Below are positions 29,238 to 37,996 of a stretch of 41,436 nt of DNA, piece after piece (the stretch's first letter is position 1; each line of letters begins with the position of its first letter). The stretch is from Candidatus Berkelbacteria bacterium CG10_big_fil_rev_8_21_14_0_10_43_13 (GTDB lineage Bacteria > Patescibacteriota > UBA1384 > XYA2-FULL-43-10 > 1-14-0-10-43-13). The position numbers were made by a program, and so were the translations under genes. The DNA is taken from positions 98,240-139,675 of the forward strand of contig PEZW01000018.1 of NCBI GenBank assembly GCA_002773985.1. The letters run 5' to 3'. The notes beneath the pieces were generated by a model that did no database searches, was not told where the DNA came from, and saw only the letters and a program-made list of their open reading frames with translations.

Positions 29238-29580
29238 GATTTCTCATCTTGGCAATTAATTCTTCACGTATCGCAAAAAACTCATCGAGAACTTTGTCGT
29301 TCCAACCCTCGACATTTTCCTCGAGAAATTTCTGTATCTCTTCTTCTTTACCCTCATCCCACATCTCGCTCAGCTCCTTGACCTTTTCCTGTGGCAAGTA
29401 GACAAGCATCAGGTTTTTGATCCGATTATCCACAAGTGTGTCAATCTTTTCCTCAAACTCCTTTTGTTGCTCCGGCGAAAGATCAACGAGTTGTAGATCT
29501 TCCATCAGCCGACGCCGAAGAATTTTCATATCCTCAGTCGAGTTGTCGTCTGTTGTTGTTTTTACCGCATCATCTGCCAT
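29200..29580 (-). CDS. Small acidic helical protein of unknown function
   Basis: 126 aa; 'MKILRRRLMEDLQLVDLSPEQQKEFEEKIDTLVDNRI'; SD-like AGGAGGG upstream. Confidence 0.6.
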   Translation of the reverse strand: MADDAVKTTTDDNSTEDMKILRRRLMEDLQLVDLSPEQQKEFEEKIDTLVDNRIKNLMLVYLPQEKVKELSEMWDEGKEEEIQKFLEENVEGWNDKVLDEFFAIREELIAKMRNHAKPSDDNQPAV

Positions 29581-29605
29581 CTTGCCCTCCTTATAATGTC
29601 AAATT

Positions 29606-32600
29606 TTATATATTATCTTGTTGAAGACGAACAAACGCATTAGTATCTAGCAATGATCGTTCAATTATATGGTCAGTACCAGACACGATAGCGCCATCAA
29701 GCTCAAACTCAGTAAAGTGATATTTCTCTGGAGTTGCCGTAGCCCCACCAGCAGCTGGTTCTGCGTATTCAAATCTCAAATAATGATTAGGATCTAGAAG
29801 ACGTGAATAGATCATCTGGGCATGAGCAATACCAGCGTTGACTCCCGTCGCTGTTGCAATGGTTCGCAGGGTATCAAGATAATTTGTTTTTGGATTAGTA
29901 CCTTTTGCAGGCGGTGCAGCTTCAAACTTTTGTTCCGGAACATAATTTACTTGAGTACCGGAATCATTGGCCGTGAAGAATACATCACCACTAAAGGTTG
30001 GATTGCCGCCGGTGATCTTTACCTCATTAAACCTAATTCTTAAGCCACGCAAATCTGAGGTTCCTGCCGGTAAATTGACAGTGCTGTCCAAAGGAAAATC
30101 AACTGAATTATTTAAAGCAGGCACAGGCGCCGCAACTCTAAAAAATTTTTTACCTCCAATATCCACAACTCTACCTTCTTGTTCTCTGCCCTTACCTGTT
30201 ATAAACTCCCCCTCGAGAACAGACCGGTCAGGACCTGCTGGCGCAGTTGGGGCTGCGGGCGCTGCCGGAGCCGTTGGGGCTGCAGGCGCACCAGGCACAC
30301 TCGGAGTGATAGTGGGTAGCGTGTTGACCGGTTGAATTCTATCAAAACGCAACCGATATTTGTCACCAGATGGTAGCGCTTGAACAATACTCTTCATTGT
30401 TATAATTGGGATTGCTGCAGCGCCAGTAGCACCAGTACGTGGAGCAAAATTGATCTGTCCGTCCAGACCGTCAGCAATATTCAGTATTTGAAATCGAGGA
30501 TTAACAACCCAAGCAGCTTTGTCAACGGGATCCCCTCTGACAGCGGAACTATTAATGAATCCATCAGTCAAGATGACTTCTTGGTTAGTCAATATTGTCC
30601 TAAGCTCAGCAAGACTCCCCTCTCTGGCTGCCTCTGCCGTCGTGGCCTCCGCCTCATCTTCTGCTTCTATAACTCTATCATTATCTACCTCAGGGGCACT
30701 CATTATGAATATGGCTCTGGCCGGATCTAGATCTGTTCGATCATCGTTAGTAATTTGGCGCAGATTTATAGAAGGATAAGGATTGACACGCCGAGCCCGC
30801 AGGTTTCTGTCCCAGTCAGTATTACGATTGACAAATATAATATTCCCGTCTCCATCAATATTAGCAATATCAAAAAGCTGATCTGGTCTCGGTGCAATTC
30901 CGGCGGTAGCGGCAGCGGCAAACATACCTGCCATAACAGTGGTGCTGTTTAATTCGACTCTTGCCCCGATCAAGCGAGTCTTCAGTGCTTCCTGCCGACG
31001 CTTGAGAATATCAGCATTAGTCTCAGTGACCTCCTTGTTGGCCTCTTTGCGTACATCGCTAATATATTTATTTTTATCTTGATATAATTCATCCTTGACA
31101 TTAAGTGATCGCGGCGTCATCCCCGCTGCTACGCCACCGAGTGCAGCAGACGGTGCTGCAGCTACTATAAATGGTGTCGCCATCGCAGCAGCCTCAAAAA
31201 GCTTAGTGACCAGAGCCGAAGCCGCGGCCGGAGTCCCGTGTTGAGCCAGTGCAAATAGATCTGGCGCTATAGATGGATGACTCAAAATAAATGATTGCAC
31301 GACATCAGGAAAGCCCAAAAAAGTGCTCTGGTTTGTCGCTAGAAATTCAGCAAACGGCTGACCATTGATTGAAAAAGTTGAGTCTATGTTGTGGTGCCAG
31401 AGAAAATCGGAAACTTGATGAAGGTTTGACATCCCACCATGAAGCACTGAGCCAAAACTTGCCAGGTCCCCACCATGGAGACCAGCCAGTGACCCATGCG
31501 TGCTAGCAGTATTAACAGCATTCTCTAGCCGAGCCAAGTGATCCATTATAGCCATGTCAGTCCCTGGAGGAAATGCCATTGTGTTACCATGCATTCCTGC
31601 CATATAATCGTTCATATTCGTTGCATGGGTCGCTGTTTCTTGAACAATATGATCAGTCCCTTGTAGGGCATGCATCTTGGCCATGGCTGCACTTTCACCA
31701 GCAACATGTGCTCCGGTGGCGGCTGCATGACTTCCGCCGGCAACTGCGTTTGCACTTTCAGAGCCAAGCGCTGTCCCCTGTCCCACAGTGCTAACCGCCG
31801 AATCCGGACCAGCAAACGCGGCATGAACCATTGGCGCCAGCGCACCAAAGACTGCACCAAAGGCACCTCTTTTCAGGGCATTCTTACGTATAAACGCTCG
31901 AACAATTGCATTTTTGTCTTCAACTAGCGTGTCGTATGCTTCTTTGTATGTTTCGCCAGCCATATCAGAAATTGCTTGCAGCTCGCCATTAGATTCCTGC
32001 AAAGCCTCATCGATGGCCCTGATCGCCGGATTCATATCCTCACCCTCAAGACCCTCTGCTCTGGCTTCTTCGCGACGAGTTGCTAGAATTTGTTTGATTT
32101 GACGATACTTTAGCACCATCTCCATGCGAGTAGCATCAGTACCACGTACTTTTCTATCCATTATTGCGTTACGCATCACTCCGAGCGCGACCAAAAGTTC
32201 CCCCTCGTTTGTTCTGCCGAGTTCTGCATGCGTGCTTCGCAAAATTTTGAGATCTGACATCCATGTTGCCGCATTCTCCTGTCTTGCTTTGCCAGCCATT
32301 TTTCCAGTAAATGCACCGATAGCCGCACCCACTGCACCACCTTCAACCGCGCCGGCAATCATAGCACCGGGAGCAACTAGCGCCAAACCGCCACCAGCGA
32401 CTGCACCAGCCACAAGACCAACTCCTGCTGCTGCTGCACCCCATTTCAGACAAGTTATGGCTCCACGCGTAATCCGACTATTCTTGAATCTATTCCAGAC
32501 ACCGCGAAGACCGCGACGATCAGCCAAGATCTGTTGCAATAGCACAGCATCAGCGTCAGTTTCATCAATAATCTCTGACGATAATTCGGGATTTCTCTCT

Positions 32601-32755
32601 TCCTCGGCCAGCGATCTCGCTGCTTCTCTGGTCGCCTGTCCTCTCTCCACACTAAAACCAGCCCCGGAATCATATCCGTCAGAGTTTGACGCACTTCTAA
32701 CTCCGATATCGACACCTCGCCCGAATGCCGCTAATGGACCTGGACCTACAGCCAT
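29606..32755 (-). CDS. Large (1049 aa) Ala/Gly-rich, probably membrane-associated orphan protein
   Basis: Single intact ORF; glycine-rich hydrophobic segments 'AAAAGVGLVAGAVAGGGLALVAPGAMIAGAVEGGAVGAAIGAF' and 'ATPFIVAAAPSAALGGVAAGM'. Confidence 0.65.
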   Translation of the reverse strand: MAVGPGPLAAFGRGVDIGVRSASNSDGYDSGAGFSVERGQATREAARSLAEEERNPELSSEIIDETDADAVLLQQILADRRGLRGVWNRFKNSRITRGAITCLKWGAAAAGVGLVAGAVAGGGLALVAPGAMIAGAVEGGAVGAAIGAFTGKMAGKARQENAATWMSDLKILRSTHAELGRTNEGELLVALGVMRNAIMDRKVRGTDATRMEMVLKYRQIKQILATRREEARAEGLEGEDMNPAIRAIDEALQESNGELQAISDMAGETYKEAYDTLVEDKNAIVRAFIRKNALKRGAFGAVFGALAPMVHAAFAGPDSAVSTVGQGTALGSESANAVAGGSHAAATGAHVAGESAAMAKMHALQGTDHIVQETATHATNMNDYMAGMHGNTMAFPPGTDMAIMDHLARLENAVNTASTHGSLAGLHGGDLASFGSVLHGGMSNLHQVSDFLWHHNIDSTFSINGQPFAEFLATNQSTFLGFPDVVQSFILSHPSIAPDLFALAQHGTPAAASALVTKLFEAAAMATPFIVAAAPSAALGGVAAGMTPRSLNVKDELYQDKNKYISDVRKEANKEVTETNADILKRRQEALKTRLIGARVELNSTTVMAGMFAAAATAGIAPRPDQLFDIANIDGDGNIIFVNRNTDWDRNLRARRVNPYPSINLRQITNDDRTDLDPARAIFIMSAPEVDNDRVIEAEDEAEATTAEAAREGSLAELRTILTNQEVILTDGFINSSAVRGDPVDKAAWVVNPRFQILNIADGLDGQINFAPRTGATGAAAIPIITMKSIVQALPSGDKYRLRFDRIQPVNTLPTITPSVPGAPAAPTAPAAPAAPTAPAGPDRSVLEGEFITGKGREQEGRVVDIGGKKFFRVAAPVPALNNSVDFPLDSTVNLPAGTSDLRGLRIRFNEVKITGGNPTFSGDVFFTANDSGTQVNYVPEQKFEAAPPAKGTNPKTNYLDTLRTIATATGVNAGIAHAQMIYSRLLDPNHYLRFEYAEPAAGGATATPEKYHFTEFELDGAIVSGTDHIIERSLLDTNAFVRLQQDNI

Positions 32756-33024
32756 ATTTCCCTCCGAGTTCTAAATCTTTTTCTTATTTTACATCAAAAA
32801 CAAAAGAAATAACACTACTTCAAACAATTAAATTCATTGTAACACAGTAATATTTTTCAGCGCAACCTGTCCCCTCTCCTTTCCAAAGAGAATAAATGGG
32901 GTCGTTCTATACAAAAAAAGACCATCATTAAAATGGTCAATAAAACTCGAACACCCCGCAGTAAACTGCGGGGTGTCGGCAATGCTCGCCCAACTTGGAA
33001 GGTTGGTGAGCGGGTTTCGAGCGG

Positions 33025-34092
33025 CTAGGTGCCGACTCGCTTGAGACGGTACGTCCGAGTTCGGACCCCTCCCCAGGGACCGCTCTCGTCCGTGTCCACA
33101 ATCTCCTCCGTCGACCCCTTCGTCAGGGGGATCGCCGGGGCGACCGCTCGGCGGAGCCGAGCGGTATAGCCGGGATTGCCCCGACTATCCCAGCTCCGCC
33201 AAACGATGACGGCCAAGGCGATCACGATGATCGCCAGGATCGTCCCCACAACCCAGGCGGTCGCCGCATCCATCGTCACATTGACGTTGGACGACTGACC
33301 GGCAGTCTGGGAAGGGGTCGGAGTCGGTGCCGTCGCGGATGCGACGGTCGCCGTTCCCGCCATCGGGACCGTGGCGCCAACTGGCGCGTTCTGGTCCTTG
33401 ATGATGGGGTCCAACGCCGCCGGAGCGGCGTTTGGATCAGCGATTAGCGGATCCAACCCAGCAGTTGCCGGAGTTGCCGGCACCGTCGTCGCGGGGGCAA
33501 CAGCAGCGGGCATCGTGCCCACCGCCAGCACACCCGCTTCGGCGCGAGAGTCGACCTGTGCCAACGCTTCCTTCGTAGCGAATTTCTCCGCCACGTCGCC
33601 GCCGGTTACAAACCCTGCACCACGCAAATCACGGTAGACCTGCGCGTGAGACGCCTGCGTACCGCCAAGCGGGTTATCGCGAAGATACTTGATATTGTTC
33701 TCCGCGATTCCCACTCGACCTTCAAGGTTCTTGACCCTGTTTTCCAGAGTGTTGATCCTGGAGCTGATGCTCCTGATCTCGCCCTGGATCCGCTTCACCC
33801 GCGGGTCGCGGGTGCCGTGGGTGGCGGCAACACGGACAGCCTCACGCTGCTTGATCCGCCGTGCAGTTTTGAGCTGCACGATCTGGGTTTTGACCTGAGC
33901 GACAGCAGCCGGCTGGGGAGCCGGCGCAGCGGCCGGAGCCGACTCGTGAGGTATGACTTGCACGCCGTCGTCGGTCGGCCCAATCTGAGCCAGCTCGAGA
34001 GCCGGCTCATCCAGGTCCTGCCCGAAAGCAGGAACGAACGTCGCCGCCACGATGGCGGCGAGAACGAACAAACCAATCTTCGAGGTTTTCAT
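33025..34092 (-). CDS. GC-rich orphan: signal peptide, coiled coil, Ala/Pro/Thr-rich linker, C-terminal TM
   Basis: MKTSKIGLFVLAAIVAATFVPAFGQ...ISSRINTLENRVKNLEGRVG...TAWVVGTILAIIVIALAVIVWRSW...; ATG 34092 preceded by hairpin and GGAAGGG. Confidence 0.65.
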   Translation of the reverse strand: MKTSKIGLFVLAAIVAATFVPAFGQDLDEPALELAQIGPTDDGVQVIPHESAPAAAPAPQPAAVAQVKTQIVQLKTARRIKQREAVRVAATHGTRDPRVKRIQGEIRSISSRINTLENRVKNLEGRVGIAENNIKYLRDNPLGGTQASHAQVYRDLRGAGFVTGGDVAEKFATKEALAQVDSRAEAGVLAVGTMPAAVAPATTVPATPATAGLDPLIADPNAAPAALDPIIKDQNAPVGATVPMAGTATVASATAPTPTPSQTAGQSSNVNVTMDAATAWVVGTILAIIVIALAVIVWRSWDSRGNPGYTARLRRAVAPAIPLTKGSTEEIVDTDESGPWGGVRTRTYRLKRVGT

Positions 34093-34338
34093 GTCCGTAT
34101 CCCTTCCGCGCCGTGGCGCGGCGCGTGACAGGCACTGTTCGTGGAACTCAGTCCACAAATGTCTCGGTGTGTCATTTCCGAGCAAGTAATAGCTAAGCGA
34201 TCGTAATATCTGGCTTCTGTTCCCCGTTCCACTATCTACAATCCACGATCTACTCTTAGCCGCTACTTGCTCGGAAAGACTTGGGTATTTCTCTATTTTA
34301 TTGTCAAGGTACTATTTTGCACCGCTTTACGAAAGAAA

Positions 34339-34426
34339 GCGACAACGTCCTGCATAGTCTCTACGGGTGGAGGGGGAACCCATAGTTCAATCTTACGATA
34401 GAAACGACTACGCAGGACACTATCGC
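34339..34426 (-). ncRNA. Structured leader motif, copy 1
   Basis: - strand GCGATAGTGTCCTGCGTAGTC...GACTATGCAGGACGTTGTCGC (21-bp stem with G-U) around CTATGGGT-tccccctcc-ACCCGTAG. Confidence 0.6.
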
Positions 34427-34543
34427 TTACTTATCCTCCAAGATACTGTCACCAATTCTGGCGCGAATAAACCCTCTCCGACTTCCCCTTTGTCAGAAAA
34501 ACCGATCTGTGGTGAGCTCGTCGAACCCACCGTGCATGGATGC

Positions 34544-34572
34544 ATTTTACAATATTTAACTTTATTTGTCAA
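34544..34572 (-). promoter_or_regulatory. Promoter upstream of 33025-34092 cassette
   Basis: TTGACA (34572-34567), 17 bp, TAAAAT (34549-34544) on -. Confidence 0.6.
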
Positions 34573-34692
34573 TACTGCACTACGGAAAAGATCAATATTT
34601 ACTATTGAACCCTTCCGAGTGCCGACTCCCCTTATGGGGGAGTCGGTTGAAACCCTCCGTCAGCGTCATGCTGAGGTAGGGACTCTAGTTGG

Positions 34693-35577
34693 CTACATCC
34701 TCTTCACAAACGGGATAGCAGCCACACAGGCGAACGCCGCGATTGCGGCGATCCGCCAGAGGACGCCCAGCACGTCTCCTCCTGTCCAGCTGCCGCCGGC
34801 CACCGCACCAACGATCTTGATGATCTGGGCAACAAACACCCAGACCAAGACCAACGGCAGCCAGAACATGAAGATCCATGAGATCGTCCTGGTCCAGTCA
34901 ATGTTGACCGTCGACTGATCCTTCTGACCCCGTGTGGTGACGCTGTCGTCACCAGTCCGATCAGCCTCAGTCGGCTTGTCCATCGACTGGGCGTCTTCGG
35001 CTTGGTCCGGTGTGGTGCCTTCGGCACTTTCTGCCGGATGGGCACCCTCTCCGGTCAACTCTTGCGAGCCATCCGTGGTAGCGGCCGCCGAAGCAGCGGC
35101 GGCTGGCGCACCGTTCTGACCATTGACCCCGTTTTGGCCGGGCTGGCCGGTGGTACCAGCACCCGGAACGACCACGACCTGCTGCTGCGGTGTGGTCGTA
35201 GTAGCGGTCGGGGTCACCCCAACACTCCCATCATCCTTATCGACGACAATCGTCGGATTGAACGTGAGCTGGGGGTTGAACTCGTACACTGGAGCGCCGG
35301 GCTGATAGGTGTAAATGGGCGCACCGTACGCCACACCTGCCGGCACCGCAGCAGCAGCAGTCTGCTGAGCACGCAGATCGGCGATTGCCGCCTGCATGCC
35401 CTCCACGTCAGCCTTGGTGAAAGCGTCGTGGTACGCCTTGTCCGCCTTCGCCCTCTCGGGCGTGACGGACTCGATCGTCACCTCCGGCTTCGCCGTCGGC
35501 GCGGGGCCGTCGGCGAAGGTGGCGGTGACGAGACTCAACGCCGCGAGGGCGCTGACGAACCAACAATTGGTCTTCAT
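34693..35577 (-). CDS. GC-rich orphan: signal peptide, low-complexity ectodomain, two C-terminal TMs
   Basis: MKTNCWFVSALAALSLVTATFADGPAP...ISWIFMFWLPLVLVWVFVAQII...VLWRIAAIAAFACVAAIPFVKRM; hairpin then AAGGAAG before ATG. Confidence 0.65.
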   Translation of the reverse strand: MKTNCWFVSALAALSLVTATFADGPAPTAKPEVTIESVTPERAKADKAYHDAFTKADVEGMQAAIADLRAQQTAAAAVPAGVAYGAPIYTYQPGAPVYEFNPQLTFNPTIVVDKDDGSVGVTPTATTTTPQQQVVVVPGAGTTGQPGQNGVNGQNGAPAAAASAAATTDGSQELTGEGAHPAESAEGTTPDQAEDAQSMDKPTEADRTGDDSVTTRGQKDQSTVNIDWTRTISWIFMFWLPLVLVWVFVAQIIKIVGAVAGGSWTGGDVLGVLWRIAAIAAFACVAAIPFVKRM

Positions 35578-35666
35578 CGAAGCTTCCTTGCGCCTACGCG
35601 GCGCAGGCGCTCACCGTCCGGAAAATCTTATGTTTCCGGAGTCAGTCGATCTGACTTTTACGGGCT

Positions 35667-35715
35667 CATCTCGAGCAAGTAGCTGTCAATATTTGACAGC
35701 TACTTGCTCGAGATG
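35667..35715. repeat. Perfect 23-bp inverted repeat with 3-nt spacer
   Basis: CATCTCGAGCAAGTAGCTGTCAA-tat-TTGACAGCTACTTGCTCGAGATG. Confidence 0.85.
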
Positions 35716-35767
35716 TTTACCTATTTATACATTTTTAAGGTTCTACTTTGTCCCTGTTTTAGAAACA

Positions 35768-35858
35768 GGCGACAACGTCCTGCATAACTCTACGGGTGGA
35801 GGGGGAACCCATAGTCTCGACCCGAAGGCCAAGAATGACTACACAGGACACTATCGCC
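35768..35858 (-). ncRNA. Structured leader motif, copy 2
   Basis: - strand GGCGATAGTGTCCTGTGTAGTC...AGTTATGCAGGACGTTGTCGCC around the identical CTATGGGTTCCCCCTCCACCCGTAG hairpin. Confidence 0.6.
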
Positions 35859-36131
35859 TGATATTTAGTTGGCGCCTTCTCTGGCGCAATTTATCCGTTT
35901 CTATCTGCGCCAAAGTTCTGGCGTTCGAAGGCGGAGGGGAGCCAACGAACACCAGAAACTAGCGCAGAATATAATAATAGACAAGAGTAGAAAAGTATGA
36001 ATCTATAGGTATTTATTAAAAATACTTCATAACTCTATACTGCATACTATTTTTCTTCTTTTGAATACGCCTCCTGAGACCGCCTCCTCACCCTCCGATG
36101 TGGTGAGTGAAGTCTAACCACAGAACTCCGC

Positions 36132-36160
36132 ATTGTAACACGATAAAAAAACTTTGTCAA
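36132..36160 (-). promoter_or_regulatory. Promoter upstream of 34693-35577 cassette
   Basis: TTGACA (36160-36155), 17 bp, TACAAT (36137-36132) on -; -35 lies in a terminator hairpin. Confidence 0.6.
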
Positions 36161-36182
36161 GACATCTCGACAAAGTTTTTTT
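36145..36182. terminator. Bidirectional intrinsic terminator
   Basis: AAAAAAACTTTGTC-n9-GACAAAGTTTTTTT. Confidence 0.75.
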
Positions 36183-36202
36183 GTTGTGCTTAAATTTGGT
36201 TT

Positions 36203-36496
36203 CTACGACCCTTGTATTCGCTTACGTATATCGTCTAAATCGACCTTCTCGTTTCCTTCCCGCTCAAGCTGGTCGACTAGTTTTAAGTCTGACAATGTAG
36301 CTTCCAGACTTTCCAAATAAGCCTGATTTATCTTGGTCTTGACCCTGGCGTAGATCATAGCAAAATTCAACATTATCTCACCTCGCTCTTGCGGTGTCAG
36401 ATCAGAGTCAAAAAAACTAACCAGCATGTCTGATGCAGCATCTTTGTTTCCGGCGACTATATCTTGTTCTAATTTATCAAAGTCAATTTGCTTCAT
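36203..36496 (-). CDS. Small helical protein of unknown function
   Basis: 97 aa intact ORF upstream of terminator. Confidence 0.6.
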   Translation of the reverse strand: MKQIDFDKLEQDIVAGNKDAASDMLVSFFDSDLTPQERGEIMLNFAMIYARVKTKINQAYLESLEATLSDLKLVDQLEREGNEKVDLDDIRKRIQGS

Positions 36497-36519
36497 TTTA
36501 TTCTCCTGATTAAATAGGT

Positions 36520-37914
36520 TTAAAGAGTGTGTTCACCGCCATCATTTGGATTTGGATCTGATGACCCTAATGATACTGGCTTCGGAGCCGAGCCTGGCGC
36601 CACAGGTGGTGTTGCCTTAGATTTAGCTGCTGCAGCCATTTGCTTTTGGTCATAACTTTCCAGTCTACTGCTGTCTTTAGCGTCAACAACAAGATTCTTT
36701 ATTTCAACTGGCGGATCCATCTTCCAACACGCTCGTTCGACCAGAAGCTTCTTAATACTATTGTTTCCTTTTGGATCGGCTGCCATTTTATCATAAATTA
36801 ACTTTAGGTTATTTAGGACAAAATCCCTAGCAGAATCAGGGTCCCGTTCATTTCCAACCCTCTCACGGCTGGTGTATTTCACCAGTAATTTTTCCATCCG
36901 ATCAAGCTGTTTGTTCCCAAGTGGAAATTGCTCAACTGCTTCACGCATCTCGACAACTAATTTCTCTTTCACAGCGTTATCCAACTGTTCTCTCATCTGT
37001 TCCCGTTCCGACCCCTGAGGAAGATAATTTATTTCGCTGTTCTCTCCTGCCTCCTCCAATGATTCAAATTGATCAAATTCTTGCTCTGCCTGGGACAAGG
37101 TTAGATTATCAGCATTGGCAATTGAATCTCTCATTCTCTTTGTGGCGATTTCCATAGCTCTAGCGATAATGCCTGTATCTGTTCCTAAATCTCTGAGAAG
37201 ATCGATTCGCATCTGCTTTGCCTCTTCTGCCAGCATTTCACGAGCCTCTTCTTTGTTTGCAATCGATTTTTCGCGGCCGATAGTGGCTGAATCAATTGCT
37301 TCTGTATTCATACGACCATTTAAAAAGCCGCTTTTGATGCCATTTGTGCGCGCTTGCCGCATCGTCGCTTTTTCCTCTGGGCTCGCAAACATTCGTCCAA
37401 TTCCTCTCTTGAATCCAGAAATTTTCGACACAGCATCAACTTCCCCCTGATATGATTCGAGATCTTTCGTTTTAGTCTTGATCTCACCCTCAATCACCCC
37501 AATTTGCTCTTTAGTTTTGTAATAGTTCGCGAGATTATCATGAATTTCCTGAAGCCGGATAGGAGCAGCTTCTAGATCTTTGACAGCTTCAGCAATAAGA
37601 AAATCCTCGATGACGTCGCCGTCTTCGCCTTGAAAAGCTTGGCTATCCAGAGTGATGCCATCAGCTTTTATTTCAGATATTAAGAAGCTTTTTACTTCTT
37701 TACCAGTCTGTTTGACATGTTGCTGTAAAAAAACCAATTGCTTATATTTCTCATTCTCTGAGTCAGCAGCACTTAGTTCTCCTCCTGGATGTTTTTCGTT
37801 ATATCTTAAAATAAATTTATTGATATCTCCGCCTGCGTTCAGAGCGGCGTCAATGTTTTCACCCTGTACCGGTTCTTCTATTATTTCTGGACCTGGTTTT
37901 TGGGTCTCAGCCAT
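36520..37914 (-). CDS. Coiled-coil-rich protein of unknown function
   Basis: 464 aa intact ORF; highly charged, helical. Confidence 0.6.
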   Translation of the reverse strand: MAETQKPGPEIIEEPVQGENIDAALNAGGDINKFILRYNEKHPGGELSAADSENEKYKQLVFLQQHVKQTGKEVKSFLISEIKADGITLDSQAFQGEDGDVIEDFLIAEAVKDLEAAPIRLQEIHDNLANYYKTKEQIGVIEGEIKTKTKDLESYQGEVDAVSKISGFKRGIGRMFASPEEKATMRQARTNGIKSGFLNGRMNTEAIDSATIGREKSIANKEEAREMLAEEAKQMRIDLLRDLGTDTGIIARAMEIATKRMRDSIANADNLTLSQAEQEFDQFESLEEAGENSEINYLPQGSEREQMREQLDNAVKEKLVVEMREAVEQFPLGNKQLDRMEKLLVKYTSRERVGNERDPDSARDFVLNNLKLIYDKMAADPKGNNSIKKLLVERACWKMDPPVEIKNLVVDAKDSSRLESYDQKQMAAAAKSKATPPVAPGSAPKPVSLGSSDPNPNDGGEHTL

Positions 37915-37996
37915 ATCCCTCCCATTCTAGATTAAATATTGACTCAATTATCTGTCACAACCACCATAAATGTCAAGAGAAAAAAGGGCGATTTTT

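Noticed and set aside
32124-32774. Plus-strand ORF of 216 aa
   Set aside because: Antisense of the Ala/Gly-rich 1049-aa gene; Pro/Ser/Ala-rich shadow frame.
34367-35962. Plus-strand ORFs 34367-34918, 35002-35682, 35123-35305 and 35396-35962
   Set aside because: Antisense to the GC-rich orphan gene and its leader region; low-complexity translations, better explained by GC-rich shadow ORFs.
33025-36137. GC-rich cassettes as an integron array
   Set aside because: Inverted repeats are present, but no attC-like core sites or integrase were recognised; kept only as an unexplained cassette system.
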